From an uncultured Sphingobacteriaceae bacterium (lineage in GTDB: Bacteria; Bacteroidota; Bacteroidia; Sphingobacteriales; Sphingobacteriaceae): 64,000 nt of DNA. Positions 49,566 to 58,355 of the stretch are shown piece by piece. Position 1 is the first letter of the stretch, and the number at the start of each line of letters is the position of its first letter. The translations under genes and the position numbers were made by a program. Location: positions 62,001 through 126,000 of the forward strand of contig CAMLLO010000013.1 in assembly GCA_946480915.1 (NCBI GenBank), read 5' to 3'. Below the pieces are notes generated by a model. It had not been told where the DNA came from, searched no databases, and saw nothing but the letters and a program-made list of their open reading frames with translations.

Positions 49566-49868
49566 ATGCATAAATCTTACAATACTACATTCTCCTATAT
49601 GGATAGGGAATATCCTTTGTCTATTAATCTTTACGAACAGATTGACAGTCCTAAAGGACTTAAAAGTAAAGGTATATTCCAAGTTTATATCAATAATCTA
49701 TTCATAGGAGCTATACAGAGAGATGAGTTTGGATATTGGAATAATCTTGATAAGAGGTCAGAGTACGAGAAATCCCCTAAAAGGCTAAAGTTGCCATTTG
49801 TGCTGCAGGGCCATGATTATCAGGTTTTAGGGGAGCTTATAGAAATGCATCTACCGGAGTGGGTGTGA
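49566..49868 (+). CDS. Hypothetical protein, cargo
   Basis: 100 residues from MHKSYNTTFSYMDREYPL (the upstream start at 49488 would run across the divergent gene). Alpha/beta, no family. Divergent from the 49212-49514 gene. Followed at 52 bases by a CG-tract repeat and a terminator. Confidence 0.58.
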   Translation: MHKSYNTTFSYMDREYPLSINLYEQIDSPKGLKSKGIFQVYINNLFIGAIQRDEFGYWNNLDKRSEYEKSPKRLKLPFVLQGHDYQVLGELIEMHLPEWV

Positions 49869-49919
49869 TTAAAACATCGACAATAGTGGGTTGCTAATCA
49901 GGCTGCCCGCGCGCGCGTG

Positions 49920-49951
49920 CGCGCGTATCGTTCCCTTTTTGCTTACAAGGG
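49920..49951. repeat. 32-bp dispersed repeat, copy 2
   Basis: Identical to 44931-44962, with an extra CG-rich stretch before it. In the 305-base gap 49869-50173, which holds this repeat, the adjacent terminator, and a further 30-base stretch (49959-49990) similar to 52487-52517. Confidence 0.6.
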
Positions 49952-49964
49952 GAAAATTCCCCTT
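49947..49964 (+). terminator. Terminator after the 49566 gene
   Basis: AAGGGGAA/TTCCCCTT stem with a two-base loop and a T-rich tail on the plus strand. Confidence 0.65.
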
Positions 49965-50173
49965 TTTTATGGACTGTAAAAACTCAGGATATTCAAGCTT
50001 CCAAAGGTTAATGCGCCGGATGCAAACGCTTGATTGTAATTTTTGAAGCTCAGGTTTTAAAAGGTTTTCAGATTAGAATAGTTAGCGTTTATTCATAGAT
50101 AAGGACTCCGCAAAGAAATGTTCTAAGGGCGCTATGGATAATTTCGCCTAGTGCTCTCAACAGCCATTCATGC

Positions 50174-51235
50174 TTAAAGGAACCCTAACCTATCTTCAAT
50201 TAACTTTTGCACTTCTCCTGGCTTGATGTCGTCTTCCAGAAACCCATTCATATCATTTTTACAACTTGAACAGTATTTATCTGACAAATCATTTACTCTG
50301 TTGCAGATGCAAGTCCACACATCCTTTTCTCCTGATAGAAACCCTTTCTTTGAAGAAATTACCCCCAGAGGCTTGAATGACTCGGATATGGATTCATTAA
50401 GCTCTTGTAGATGAATCTTGTCGTCTTGAGAATAATAGGGTCTATCGCCCAGCAATATAGTCAGTCCGAACTTTGCCGTTTTTAAATCCTCACTAGATAT
50501 AAGCTTCTTGATTGATGGGTAGTCAATTAGATTAATTGTTTTGATTATATTCCTTATCGCAATTAGAAAATTTGCTGAATTATCTTTGATATGAAATTGA
50601 GCATAAAGTCTTTCAATAGCCAACTCCGGATCAATATTGCTAAAAAAAGCTGCACATCTATTTGTAGTCGTTTCAATTTCAGCAGCCATATAAGCCGGCG
50701 ATGATCTTTTAAGAAGCGCGAAAATGCATTCAATGAATTCCGGATATGGATTATCAGTAATGAATTGTAAATCGTCGGGCTCCAGCCTCTCTGTTTTATT
50801 TGCCCGTTCAATTATCCGCTTTGCTGTTACCTTATTCTGGACGTAGGAGCCGTCAATAATCGACCTTGCGGGATGATCAGTTTGAGGTTTTTCAGTTTCC
50901 AATCTAATAGCTCGTACTGGTGTCCCATAAGACGTTATCATAAACATCTGACTACCTTTACCACTAATCTCATCAATATCTATCTTAAGGCCAATTACAG
51001 CATTAGCGCCTAAACCCCTGGCTTTGTTTTGGAGGTTCAAGATTGATTGATCGTAAATTTGTTGAAGTTTCTTTTCATAAGAGCCTGAACGACCACCGAA
51101 GAAATCAGTTATTGATGCAGAAAACTCACTAAAGATGTTTGCCCCTACTACAATGTTGGACGAAATTGGTTGTAAATACTCCTTAATAGACCACCCCTCA
51201 AGGATATTAGTAGTGGTTGTGATAAGCTTTTTCAT
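50174..51235 (-). CDS. YbjQ/DUF74-like protein with C-terminal zinc ribbon
   Basis: 353 residues. N-terminal YbjQ-type domain (GANIFSEFSASITDFFGGRS; A-R-G-L-G-A-N-A-V-I-G-L) of about 120 residues, a helical middle, and a zinc finger C-I-C-N-R-V-N-D-L-S-D-K-Y-C-S-S-C near the end. Fusion of YbjQ with a RanBP2-like finger is unusual. Unknown role; possibly metal or RNA binding. Confidence 0.72.
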   Translation of the reverse strand: MKKLITTTTNILEGWSIKEYLQPISSNIVVGANIFSEFSASITDFFGGRSGSYEKKLQQIYDQSILNLQNKARGLGANAVIGLKIDIDEISGKGSQMFMITSYGTPVRAIRLETEKPQTDHPARSIIDGSYVQNKVTAKRIIERANKTERLEPDDLQFITDNPYPEFIECIFALLKRSSPAYMAAEIETTTNRCAAFFSNIDPELAIERLYAQFHIKDNSANFLIAIRNIIKTINLIDYPSIKKLISSEDLKTAKFGLTILLGDRPYYSQDDKIHLQELNESISESFKPLGVISSKKGFLSGEKDVWTCICNRVNDLSDKYCSSCKNDMNGFLEDDIKPGEVQKLIEDRLGFL

Positions 51236-51456
51236 ATGGATAAGGATTAGGTTTAGCCAAATGTAACAACTTTACTCAACAAAAAAGCCGCACTGGCAAG
51301 ACTCTAAGGCCTTGAAGAATCTAGCCCCTAGGCTATTGATTAGCATTTAGCTTTTCCGTTAACTGGAGTCGCTATCAACGATTCGGGGGGGGGATCATTG
51401 AGCGAGAGTTATCAGAATGTGTGTGATTAAGGCAAAAGATATGCCTCCACTTACTA

Positions 51457-51912
51457 TTATTGGCCTTTTTCAAACTCTTCTGCGGCTTCTGATCCATCAG
51501 TAAATGTCTGAATGATTTTAATTTTATTGCCGTCCTCTACAAAACCTATTTTCTCATCAAAGTCAGTATCCCGCCATCGCCCATCTGAATTCCCCCAGAT
51601 AACGTGATTACCATCAATCTTTATTTTGTAGTCGAATTTTTGAGAATCAGATTTCCTAACGTATGAAACTAAATACAAATCATTATTCTTTACGGCTCTG
51701 ATTATACTCGGAGATTGATCCATGATTGTCGCAATTGCATATCTAGCAATATCTTCATAGGTAAAATGCTTAAGCGGAACTTCTTCGATTGAGTTCAATT
51801 CTTGGTGTTGAGGGTTATTCGAGACTTGTTGTTGCGGGGCTTTTTCCTGTTGATTTTGCCGACTGCAGCTAATACAAGAGATAAAGATTAACACACTATA
51901 AACTTGTTTCAT
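51457..51912 (-). CDS. Predicted lipoprotein, cargo
   Basis: 151 residues from MKQVYSVLIFISCISC, a lipoprotein-type signal. The rest has a Q-rich linker and a beta-rich domain. The earlier ATG at 51939 adds a basic leader. No family. Confidence 0.62.
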   Translation of the reverse strand: MKQVYSVLIFISCISCSRQNQQEKAPQQQVSNNPQHQELNSIEEVPLKHFTYEDIARYAIATIMDQSPSIIRAVKNNDLYLVSYVRKSDSQKFDYKIKIDGNHVIWGNSDGRWRDTDFDEKIGFVEDGNKIKIIQTFTDGSEAAEEFEKGQ

Positions 51913-52062
51913 AATTTGCTTTTTTAAACCCCTCTTCATGCTTGGGAGTGCCTCTCGATGAAATCCATTCTGTCTTATCCGCGAACAGTTCCTGGTAGGT
52001 CTATGCGCCTAAATGTATGTAAAAACAAGTAGTATTTAGTAACCCCTTTAGAGCGAAAGTCG

Positions 52063-52263
52063 CTATTGGCAATCTGATTTATGAATACCATCTATAACAT
52101 CTGGAGATACGTTACTGGCTTTTGCAATTTCAGATAATAGCTTTACTTGTTTCTTTTGAATGTTTAAAAATTGCTGCACACTGAAGGTCAATCTTAAAAA
52201 CAATACCGATAAAGCAAGTCCAACAACGAACACAACAGAATAGAGAACAACAGTTGCTTCCAT
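52063..52263 (-). CDS. Small membrane protein, cargo
   Basis: 66 residues with one transmembrane helix (TVVLYSVVFVVGLALSVLFL) and a coiled region. Function unknown. Confidence 0.52.
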   Translation of the reverse strand: MEATVVLYSVVFVVGLALSVLFLRLTFSVQQFLNIQKKQVKLLSEIAKASNVSPDVIDGIHKSDCQ

Positions 52264-52803
52264 ACATTTTTTAACTTAAAGATAGTCAACGTTTCTTAAC
52301 ACCGAAAGATAATTTACGATTTAGCAACCTTCCACCCCTTTAATAGCGCCAAAAGGATTATAATCCTTACAATAATACCTTTTCAGCAGCTAGAAGAGCT
52401 AATTAGAATATCTACCGCGCGTGCGTACCGTTCCCTTTTTTTACGTTTCTTGGCTTTTGAATGTCAAGTTTTGACAGGATTCCCTTCCCCTTTTTTATGG
52501 ACTCTAAAAACTCCTGATTCTGTACAAATATATTGTGGAATAACAGGTTATAACAAGTTCTCTAAACCTAGTTGAGGGGCTGTATTTTCGAACTACGCTA
52601 AGCACTTCAAGAAGACCAAAACGGGAATTCCCGCTTTGACCTAATTTTAGCACAAAGAGGCGGCGCCAACCCTGGCACCTGGCACGAAGATGTAGCGCGC
52701 CGAACTCTTAGAGTTATTAGGTTTACAATCATCCAATGCAGTAAAACAAGAATCCCTTTGGTTTTAAGCCAAAGGGATTCAAATTAAGTTCTAATAGAAA
52801 CAA
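52264..52803. other. Gene-free spacer with repeats
   Basis: 540 bases without a supportable ORF. It holds a CG-tract repeat (52416-52442), a 30-base match to 49959-49990 (52487-52517), the third 22-nt hairpin (52617-52638) and the terminator of the next gene at 52750-52780. Confidence 0.6.
52750..52780 (-). terminator. Terminator after the 52804 gene
   Basis: 12-bp perfect stem GAATCCCTTTGG/CCAAAGGGATTC with a short loop, followed on the minus strand by TTGTTTTAC. Confidence 0.75.
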
Positions 52804-53454
52804 TTATTTATCCTCAAAATATTTCTTGATCCCCGGGAGAGCTTTGATTTCTAAATCATAAAGAAATTTATTCATTGAATTAATAAAGCAACAACAGTCC
52901 GCTAATTGCTTCCTTTCGATCTTAGTCACATTAGAAGGGCTTAAATGATTCGACAACAACAATCTAAATGCTTTATTCCAGTTGTCCACATCGGCAATAC
53001 CAACAATGCTATCAAAGACTGAATCGATATAGAATTCAGGTGAATTATTTTTCAGGACTAACTCGTTTCTTTCTATAAAAGGCGATCTACTTTCCCATCG
53101 ACCAGAGTTATAAAAAGCATAATAAACCAAAGCCGAAACCCCTCTAATTGACTTTGTAACTTCATCAAAAGTTATCAGGCAATCAACTGAAAAATCGTTA
53201 TTATCTATCGCTTGGGTGAGCATGTAAAGCAGGTTTTCAGTAGCTTTACTTGAACTACCTACAATTTTAAACACATCTAAGATATGCCAGTAAGCTTCTT
53301 CAATATCAATCCCCCATACACTTTTAAATATTTGGGCAGAGGATCGTCTCTCCCCTATTATTTCAGGTTCTTTTTCTTCACCGTTCTTAACTTGAAGCGG
53401 GTTTTCTGTTAAAGTGTTGTTGAGTTGAACAACGTTGTTTTTCTGAGTTCGCAT
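52804..53454 (-). CDS. Hypothetical protein, cargo
   Basis: 216 residues from MRTQKNNVVQ. A start at 53526 would add 24 residues, but the A-rich leader favours the shorter form. Helical, with a K-S-V-W-G-I-D-I-E-E-A-Y-W segment. It resembles no family I know. Confidence 0.55.
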   Translation of the reverse strand: MRTQKNNVVQLNNTLTENPLQVKNGEEKEPEIIGERRSSAQIFKSVWGIDIEEAYWHILDVFKIVGSSSKATENLLYMLTQAIDNNDFSVDCLITFDEVTKSIRGVSALVYYAFYNSGRWESRSPFIERNELVLKNNSPEFYIDSVFDSIVGIADVDNWNKAFRLLLSNHLSPSNVTKIERKQLADCCCFINSMNKFLYDLEIKALPGIKKYFEDK

Positions 53455-53649
53455 AATAAAATAGTTTAAAAAAGCCCAGGTCGCTGCGAACTCAGCCGGA
53501 AACCGGATAGAATGCAGTACTTGCACCTGCTCGCCTGGGTTATTGTTAAAAAAAGAATAGTTGCTGGAAAATGCTCTCCAGCTGAGTTCGCATGTCTAAG
53601 TAACGAAAAATATTTTAAAACCGAAAATAAATTTTAACCTTTAGTTATC

Positions 53650-53970
53650 ATGAAAGAACCGTTAATATTAAAGGAAGAATCAATAGCCGTCATTCATGCG
53701 TCGTCAGTAAGTTACACGTTGATTTCTAAGCTAAGTCATGGATGGGTAGCGTATGAAGATAGCGCTGGGTTAATAAATGGAAAATTTGATGCTGCTAAAC
53801 CACCTGAACATATTTTTGATGCGGATCTGCTTGGCGACTCTTTAGACGATGTTGATGAGGTCATTAGAGAGGAGTTACGAGAATTGACCATAATTTGTAA
53901 TGAAGCTGGATGTAGATACTTTCAGTTTCTCTTTGATGATTATGAAATCGTAAAAGACGAGGATGGGTAA
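53650..53970 (+). CDS. Hypothetical protein, cargo
   Basis: 106 residues, acidic, mostly beta then helix (DADLLGDSLDDVDEVIREEL). Divergent from the 52804 gene and followed within 9 bases by a CG-tract repeat and a terminator. Unknown. Confidence 0.55.
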   Translation: MKEPLILKEESIAVIHASSVSYTLISKLSHGWVAYEDSAGLINGKFDAAKPPEHIFDADLLGDSLDDVDEVIREELRELTIICNEAGCRYFQFLFDDYEIVKDEDG

Positions 53971-53978
53971 CGTTAGCC

Positions 53979-54006
53979 TCGCGCGCGCGCGTACCGTGTG
54001 TTTTTT
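53979..54006. repeat. CG-tract repeat, copy at the 53650 gene
   Basis: A 12-base CG tract followed by GTACCGTGTG and a T-run. Fourth member of the CG-tract family, 9 bases past the stop codon. Confidence 0.55.
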
Positions 54007-54011
54007 CAATA

Positions 54012-54045
54012 AATAGCCGTCATGAGATCCCCCATAACGGCTATT
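54012..54045 (+). terminator. Terminator between 53650 and the tail-type gene
   Basis: AATAGCCGT/ACGGCTATT stem with a 16-base loop and a T-rich tail. Convergent genes flank it, so it may serve both. Confidence 0.7.
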
Positions 54046-54067
54046 ATATTTTTTAACTACTTACCTG

Positions 54068-56560
54068 CTATTTAAAAGCCGCTCCAAATTCATCTGAAAA
54101 TATTCTAACATCTCCTACAGGAGAATTTGGATTTTGCGTAATTGCCGAAGGTATTTGGCCCGGCGAATGCGGTGTTTGAAAGTTTGTGGTAAAAATTGGC
54201 TTCGTGAAAATCTCTGCTAACGTTGTTGTTAACTGGTGGTTTTTTAAACTAAAATCCCCCGATATAATCGCAAACGTTTTTGCTGAGAACTCATCATTGC
54301 CATCTACAAGAAAATTGAACACGTTTAAGTAATTCAAATTATCACCTCTTAAATCTCCCTGGTAGTATCTAAAAGGTTTCTGATACGCCTTTAGAATCGT
54401 TCTGGCAAGGCTTAAACTAATCGGAAGTGATTCGCCACTTTCGTTATAATCCCGCCATTTAGTAGAAAATGAATTATCGGAGGTGTAAATAGCGTAAAGA
54501 TTGGATAAAGCCAAAGACTCAGTTACGCCCCCTGGATTTATTACTCTGGTGCGTCCTAACGTTGTCACAATCACAGGTCCAGGCGTAGGAACTTGAGAAT
54601 CACTGTAGGGGATTACTATTTCCTTTGGTGAATTTGTGTAGAATCCCAATTGTTCTGAGATTGACCAAAAACCATCAGGCTCTTCCTTCTCTTTCTTAGA
54701 TGATTTTGCTATAGAGAAATTATCAAATCTAGCGGCCACATATGGCGCTAGTTTAGTGCCTTGGCCGCTCCCTAAATAATAGAACTCTGATCCATATAAT
54801 TGCAATATCAATACGCCAGATATTGGCAAATCTGGCATAGTAAATGAAATTTTAAATATATTTATATCACTTCCAGGATATGTAATTATTGTTGTGAATG
54901 TTAACTGTTTTACCCATTCAAGTTTATTTTGGCTAGGATCTGGAGTGTAAACCTGCCCAGTAAGATAGTAATCTCCTACCTTGATCATTATTTTTATATG
55001 GTGAATAGTAGATTTTGTTATCCCAAAATCACTGCCAAAGTTGAATGAAAATGTTATTCTATCACCAGATTCGACAACAATGGGGGCAGATTCTATCCAT
55101 TTCCCACTATTGGCACGGTCATTAAATTGACAAACATAATCAGCAATGCCGATCTTTGTGCCGCCTGTTCCGGTTATAGTTTTTTGAACCCTGGAAATAT
55201 CAAAACCACCGTATTTAGTCCAGTATTTAAAGTTTTGACCGTCCCAAATTTCAAAGTCACCATTGTAAAGCGTGGTAGCAGCGTTCCCGAACTCAGTCAA
55301 CACAATAACCCTTTTATAGGCGTTGGCTGTTCTTAATTCGCCGCCATTTAAGACAGTTACATCGGCGGTGGTATTGTCAGCCGTTCTTGAGTTATCTATT
55401 TGCTCAGAGCGTTTAAATAAGCCTGTATAAGAATAAACACGGCTCCTTACTACTGCGTTACTTAATTCGTTTAATCGTACAAAAGACCATCGTCCGTTAA
55501 CTTGAGCGATATAAGCACCGAATAACCTCGCGATATCGCTTAAAACATCGTAACAGTTTTTTATATTTCCTTGATCGTCTGATAATCTTAATGGGTTTAC
55601 CTGAGCTTGAGCTAATGGATCGTCGTCCATGCCGGTTAACATTTTTGCCTCGTATAGATTACAAATCGTCAACAAATCAAGATTAAGATTCGTCATTGCA
55701 AAACAGTAGCAAAGAATATCTTTAAAACTTTGTCTGATATCTATTTTACTCCCAATTGGAATAGGGTAGCTGATGTTTTTTAACGCTCCTATGCCATCTG
55801 TAGCCCGTATAGTAACAGGATAAGGAGGCGCAGAAAACGGCTCTCTGCATGAATCAGGAATTATAAACCCCGAAAACTGGATTTCATTTGTATCTACATT
55901 TAAAACCTCTACTTTGAACGCCCTCTCGTCGGCTGTGTAAAGCTCCTGCAGGTCAAAGTTTTCGTCACACATTAACGAAATACTGCATTCTAAAGCCCTG
56001 ATAGGAGAAAATTTATCGTCTTCGTCTTCTGTTTGATACGAAAGAATAACCGGGTCTGAATCCCCTTTTGTTATCGCAGTAGCTACGCCTGCGAAATCTT
56101 TTTTATAGATTGTTACTTTAAAGTTTACGTTCTTAACCGATTTAAATTCGTAAAACTTATAGGCTCCATAAACAGCCGTCCCAAATGGATTTGAAGGTAC
56201 TGCTGGCTGTGGTAGTGGCTCAAATCCGCATTTAGGCGCATTTATATCGGTTTGGACATATACGAAGGGATCGCAATCTTGTGCGTAAACTCTATAATTA
56301 GTAAACGTGACGAAGTTGCAAAACTCTGTTATTAAATCAGCTCCGGTCGCCGGATCTCTATTGGGTTTTGTAGATCCACTGCTTAAGTACCGTCGAGATA
56401 CTTTATTATAATCAGATATACAGGATAGATTCATGGTATTTTTACCCGGGACGCCCGAAGTAGATAAATTACCATTATCATCAATCAAAACTCTTTTATA
56501 TCTCCATCCTGAAGCAAATCCAGAAGGTTTTACGGAGAACTCATCTATTATCCAGCTCAT
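54068..56560 (-). CDS. Orphan phage tail tip/baseplate-type protein
   Basis: 830 residues. N-terminal MSWIIDEFSVKPSGFASGWR, then R-A-T-D-G-I-G-A-L-K-N-I-S-Y-P-I and a beta-rich receptor-end body, followed by a C-terminal region with Y-Q-G-D-L-R-G. I recognise this as a tail-tip/baseplate family that in Bacteroidota siphoviruses follows the tape measure gene. Here it has no other tail, head or terminase gene near, only a satellite-type replication/integration set. Its stop faces the 53650 gene across a terminator. It could reprogram a helper phage's receptor binding; inferred. Confidence 0.7.
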   Translation of the reverse strand: MSWIIDEFSVKPSGFASGWRYKRVLIDDNGNLSTSGVPGKNTMNLSCISDYNKVSRRYLSSGSTKPNRDPATGADLITEFCNFVTFTNYRVYAQDCDPFVYVQTDINAPKCGFEPLPQPAVPSNPFGTAVYGAYKFYEFKSVKNVNFKVTIYKKDFAGVATAITKGDSDPVILSYQTEDEDDKFSPIRALECSISLMCDENFDLQELYTADERAFKVEVLNVDTNEIQFSGFIIPDSCREPFSAPPYPVTIRATDGIGALKNISYPIPIGSKIDIRQSFKDILCYCFAMTNLNLDLLTICNLYEAKMLTGMDDDPLAQAQVNPLRLSDDQGNIKNCYDVLSDIARLFGAYIAQVNGRWSFVRLNELSNAVVRSRVYSYTGLFKRSEQIDNSRTADNTTADVTVLNGGELRTANAYKRVIVLTEFGNAATTLYNGDFEIWDGQNFKYWTKYGGFDISRVQKTITGTGGTKIGIADYVCQFNDRANSGKWIESAPIVVESGDRITFSFNFGSDFGITKSTIHHIKIMIKVGDYYLTGQVYTPDPSQNKLEWVKQLTFTTIITYPGSDINIFKISFTMPDLPISGVLILQLYGSEFYYLGSGQGTKLAPYVAARFDNFSIAKSSKKEKEEPDGFWSISEQLGFYTNSPKEIVIPYSDSQVPTPGPVIVTTLGRTRVINPGGVTESLALSNLYAIYTSDNSFSTKWRDYNESGESLPISLSLARTILKAYQKPFRYYQGDLRGDNLNYLNVFNFLVDGNDEFSAKTFAIISGDFSLKNHQLTTTLAEIFTKPIFTTNFQTPHSPGQIPSAITQNPNSPVGDVRIFSDEFGAAFK

Positions 56561-56637
56561 GATAATTTTTGATTAAAAGAATTAACTGTTTTAATGGTGG
56601 CCTTTGCCACTTCATTTTCTTGTCTTAGTTTTTTCAT
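56557..56637 (-). CDS. Very short leader ORF before the tail-type gene
   Basis: 26 codons (MKKLRQENEVAKATIKTVNS...) whose TGA overlaps the tail gene ATG as ATGA. Helical. May be a translational leader. Short, so tentative. Confidence 0.4.
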   Translation of the reverse strand: MKKLRQENEVAKATIKTVNSFNQKLS

Positions 56638-56721
56638 TCTGTTTTTATTTTAGTGATCTTCTTAGTTTAAATGTTTAGGATTGTTTAGGATCCGTGATTA
56701 AGTTGAGGGGCTAAAACTTTT

Positions 56722-57306
56722 CTAAATCATCATTAACCTTTCAATTTTATCGTATGGGATACTTTCGGCTTTACGAATCTCCTCTATTAACCTTAAATAC
56801 TTTTTGGTGGGCTTGCCTGCGTAGGTTTTCTTTAAATGCTTTTGATGTAATTCGCAATACAAATGATCGAGCTTATAATACTCGCCCAAATACTTATCGA
56901 GGTATCTGTGCTTTTTAGTTTGAGTCTGCTTTTCGTACATGCATCCATTCAATGCACTGCGGTGATAGAAATAGCCTTTGAATAAATAGAGCTTTCTACA
57001 GGGCTTACCCGTACTAGGGCATAAAAAGTACCAGACGTAGCCTTTCCCCAAATTCGATACAGCCTTGACAAGTTTTATCGCATACTCTCTGGGTATATCA
57101 TCAGACCGATACTTCAATAAGATGAATGGGTTTGAACATGTTATATTCAAATGAATGGAAATACTCCCCGTTTCTTCTCCGTTGCGCTTCCAGATTACTG
57201 TCCCGCTTTGATTCCTATGCTTTAAGTATCCATTTTTACCTAAGAAGGAAATGCTTAGCGTTTTTAATTCATCGAATAAAGTGGGTAAAGTGTGTGGTTT
57301 TGGCAT
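56722..57306 (-). CDS. Bacteroidota mobile-element protein of unknown function
   Basis: 194 residues with Y-F-L-C-P-S-T-G-K-P-C-R-K-L-Y-L, a Cys pair suggesting a zinc site, and basic helical ends. It often lies near VirE/RepA-type modules in this phylum, though I only infer that. Function unknown. Confidence 0.6.
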   Translation of the reverse strand: MPKPHTLPTLFDELKTLSISFLGKNGYLKHRNQSGTVIWKRNGEETGSISIHLNITCSNPFILLKYRSDDIPREYAIKLVKAVSNLGKGYVWYFLCPSTGKPCRKLYLFKGYFYHRSALNGCMYEKQTQTKKHRYLDKYLGEYYKLDHLYCELHQKHLKKTYAGKPTKKYLRLIEEIRKAESIPYDKIERLMMI

Positions 57307-57335
57307 CTGATTTACTTTTTATCGAACTCTATAAC

Positions 57336-58247
57336 CTAAATCACTAAAGAACTTCCATATCCTAACCTCCTTAACTTTTGCGCGCAAAGCTTAAAATCAT
57401 TGGCACACTCAAGTTGACAAAAGACTGAGACATGGTTATATCCCTTATTGGCTGAATGTATTCCAGTAGAGCTATCACTCGAAAAAACATACAGAATCTT
57501 TCGTTCTGTGCAATAGTCTGCACTTACTCCGGAAGTCTTTCCGGGTCTTGAATATCGTTTCCTTGTTCCCTTAGTATGTTGATACCTCCAACCATGCGAT
57601 TGTAATAGGCCTTCTATATCGCCCCGGTTATTAAAATCTGAAAAAGGATCATTTGTAACACTTCCCGAAAAAGTGGGCTTATATGGTTTTATTTCGCTTG
57701 GTTTAGGAACATACTTCCAAACCTCTGAAGTAGGGTTTATTATTGGAGTAGTATCATAACTCCAAAACCTTAAACTGGCGGGGTTACTTACGGCCTTATC
57801 AATAAATATTTGATAGGTATTTTCTATGTAGGTTCTGAAGGCTTCGAAATGCGCTTTGAATTGTTTCTCCTCAAGAATCTTAACTAACCCAAAAACCCCT
57901 TTACCTGATGCTGAGTACATAGCAAAATGAATAAAAGGTATTTCACTTATTGCACCTTTTAAATCTTGGATATGTGTATTGTCCTTTGCATCAATATCAA
58001 TTTGCATTAGGTTAGATGCTTCTTGAATACCTTTAGAGCCTCTCCCATCTGTTATGCAAAATTGGCAAGCCGGCAAAGTCGCTTTCAATTGATCAATTGT
58101 ATTTTTATCGGAACATGCACGTATTAAATCAATTACCGGTTTATACCGCTCAATCCCGTCGTTTAGGAAACTTGCCAAAGATTTAACCTTTGCAGTATTC
58201 CTTTTAGAAACACTTTCAATTGCTGTAACTGTAATATCTAATCCCAT
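57336..58247 (-). CDS. VirE N-terminal/BT4734-like (primase-like) protein
   Basis: 303 residues. N-terminal part matches the BT4734/VirE_N family (N-L-M-Q-I-D-I-D-A-K-D-N; F-I-H-F-A-M-Y-S-A-S-G-K-G-V-F-G-L), with the D-x-D acid pair typical of archaeo-eukaryotic primase folds. C-terminal part with H-G-W-R-Y-Q-H-T-K-G-T-R-K-R-Y-S-R-P-G resembles a DNA-binding PriCT-like end. Probably starts replication of the element together with the RepA-like ATPase. Confidence 0.78.
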   Translation of the reverse strand: MGLDITVTAIESVSKRNTAKVKSLASFLNDGIERYKPVIDLIRACSDKNTIDQLKATLPACQFCITDGRGSKGIQEASNLMQIDIDAKDNTHIQDLKGAISEIPFIHFAMYSASGKGVFGLVKILEEKQFKAHFEAFRTYIENTYQIFIDKAVSNPASLRFWSYDTTPIINPTSEVWKYVPKPSEIKPYKPTFSGSVTNDPFSDFNNRGDIEGLLQSHGWRYQHTKGTRKRYSRPGKTSGVSADYCTERKILYVFSSDSSTGIHSANKGYNHVSVFCQLECANDFKLCAQKLRRLGYGSSLVI

Positions 58248-58260
58248 ATTTATCCTTTTT

Positions 58261-58355
58261 ACAGTTGGTTGGTCGGTTAACCAACTGTGTTATCCAACTA
58301 TCGAACAGTAGTTAGTTAGTTAACCCCCTATGTATAGGGGTAACTGACTGACTGT
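58261..58355. repeat. Inverted and direct repeats between primase-like and RepA-like genes
   Basis: A perfect 10-bp stem ACAGTTGGTT/AACCAACTGT (58261-58288) is followed by a second imperfect hairpin made of GTTAGTTAGTTA and TAACTGACTGAC around a CCCCTATGTATAGGGG palindrome (58311-58355). Candidate replication origin, operator or strong terminator. Confidence 0.5.

Noticed and set aside
44922..54010. Integron-type cassette array
   Set aside because: Genes point both ways, there is no integron integrase, and I find no paired attC core sites, so only a cassette-like layout can be claimed.
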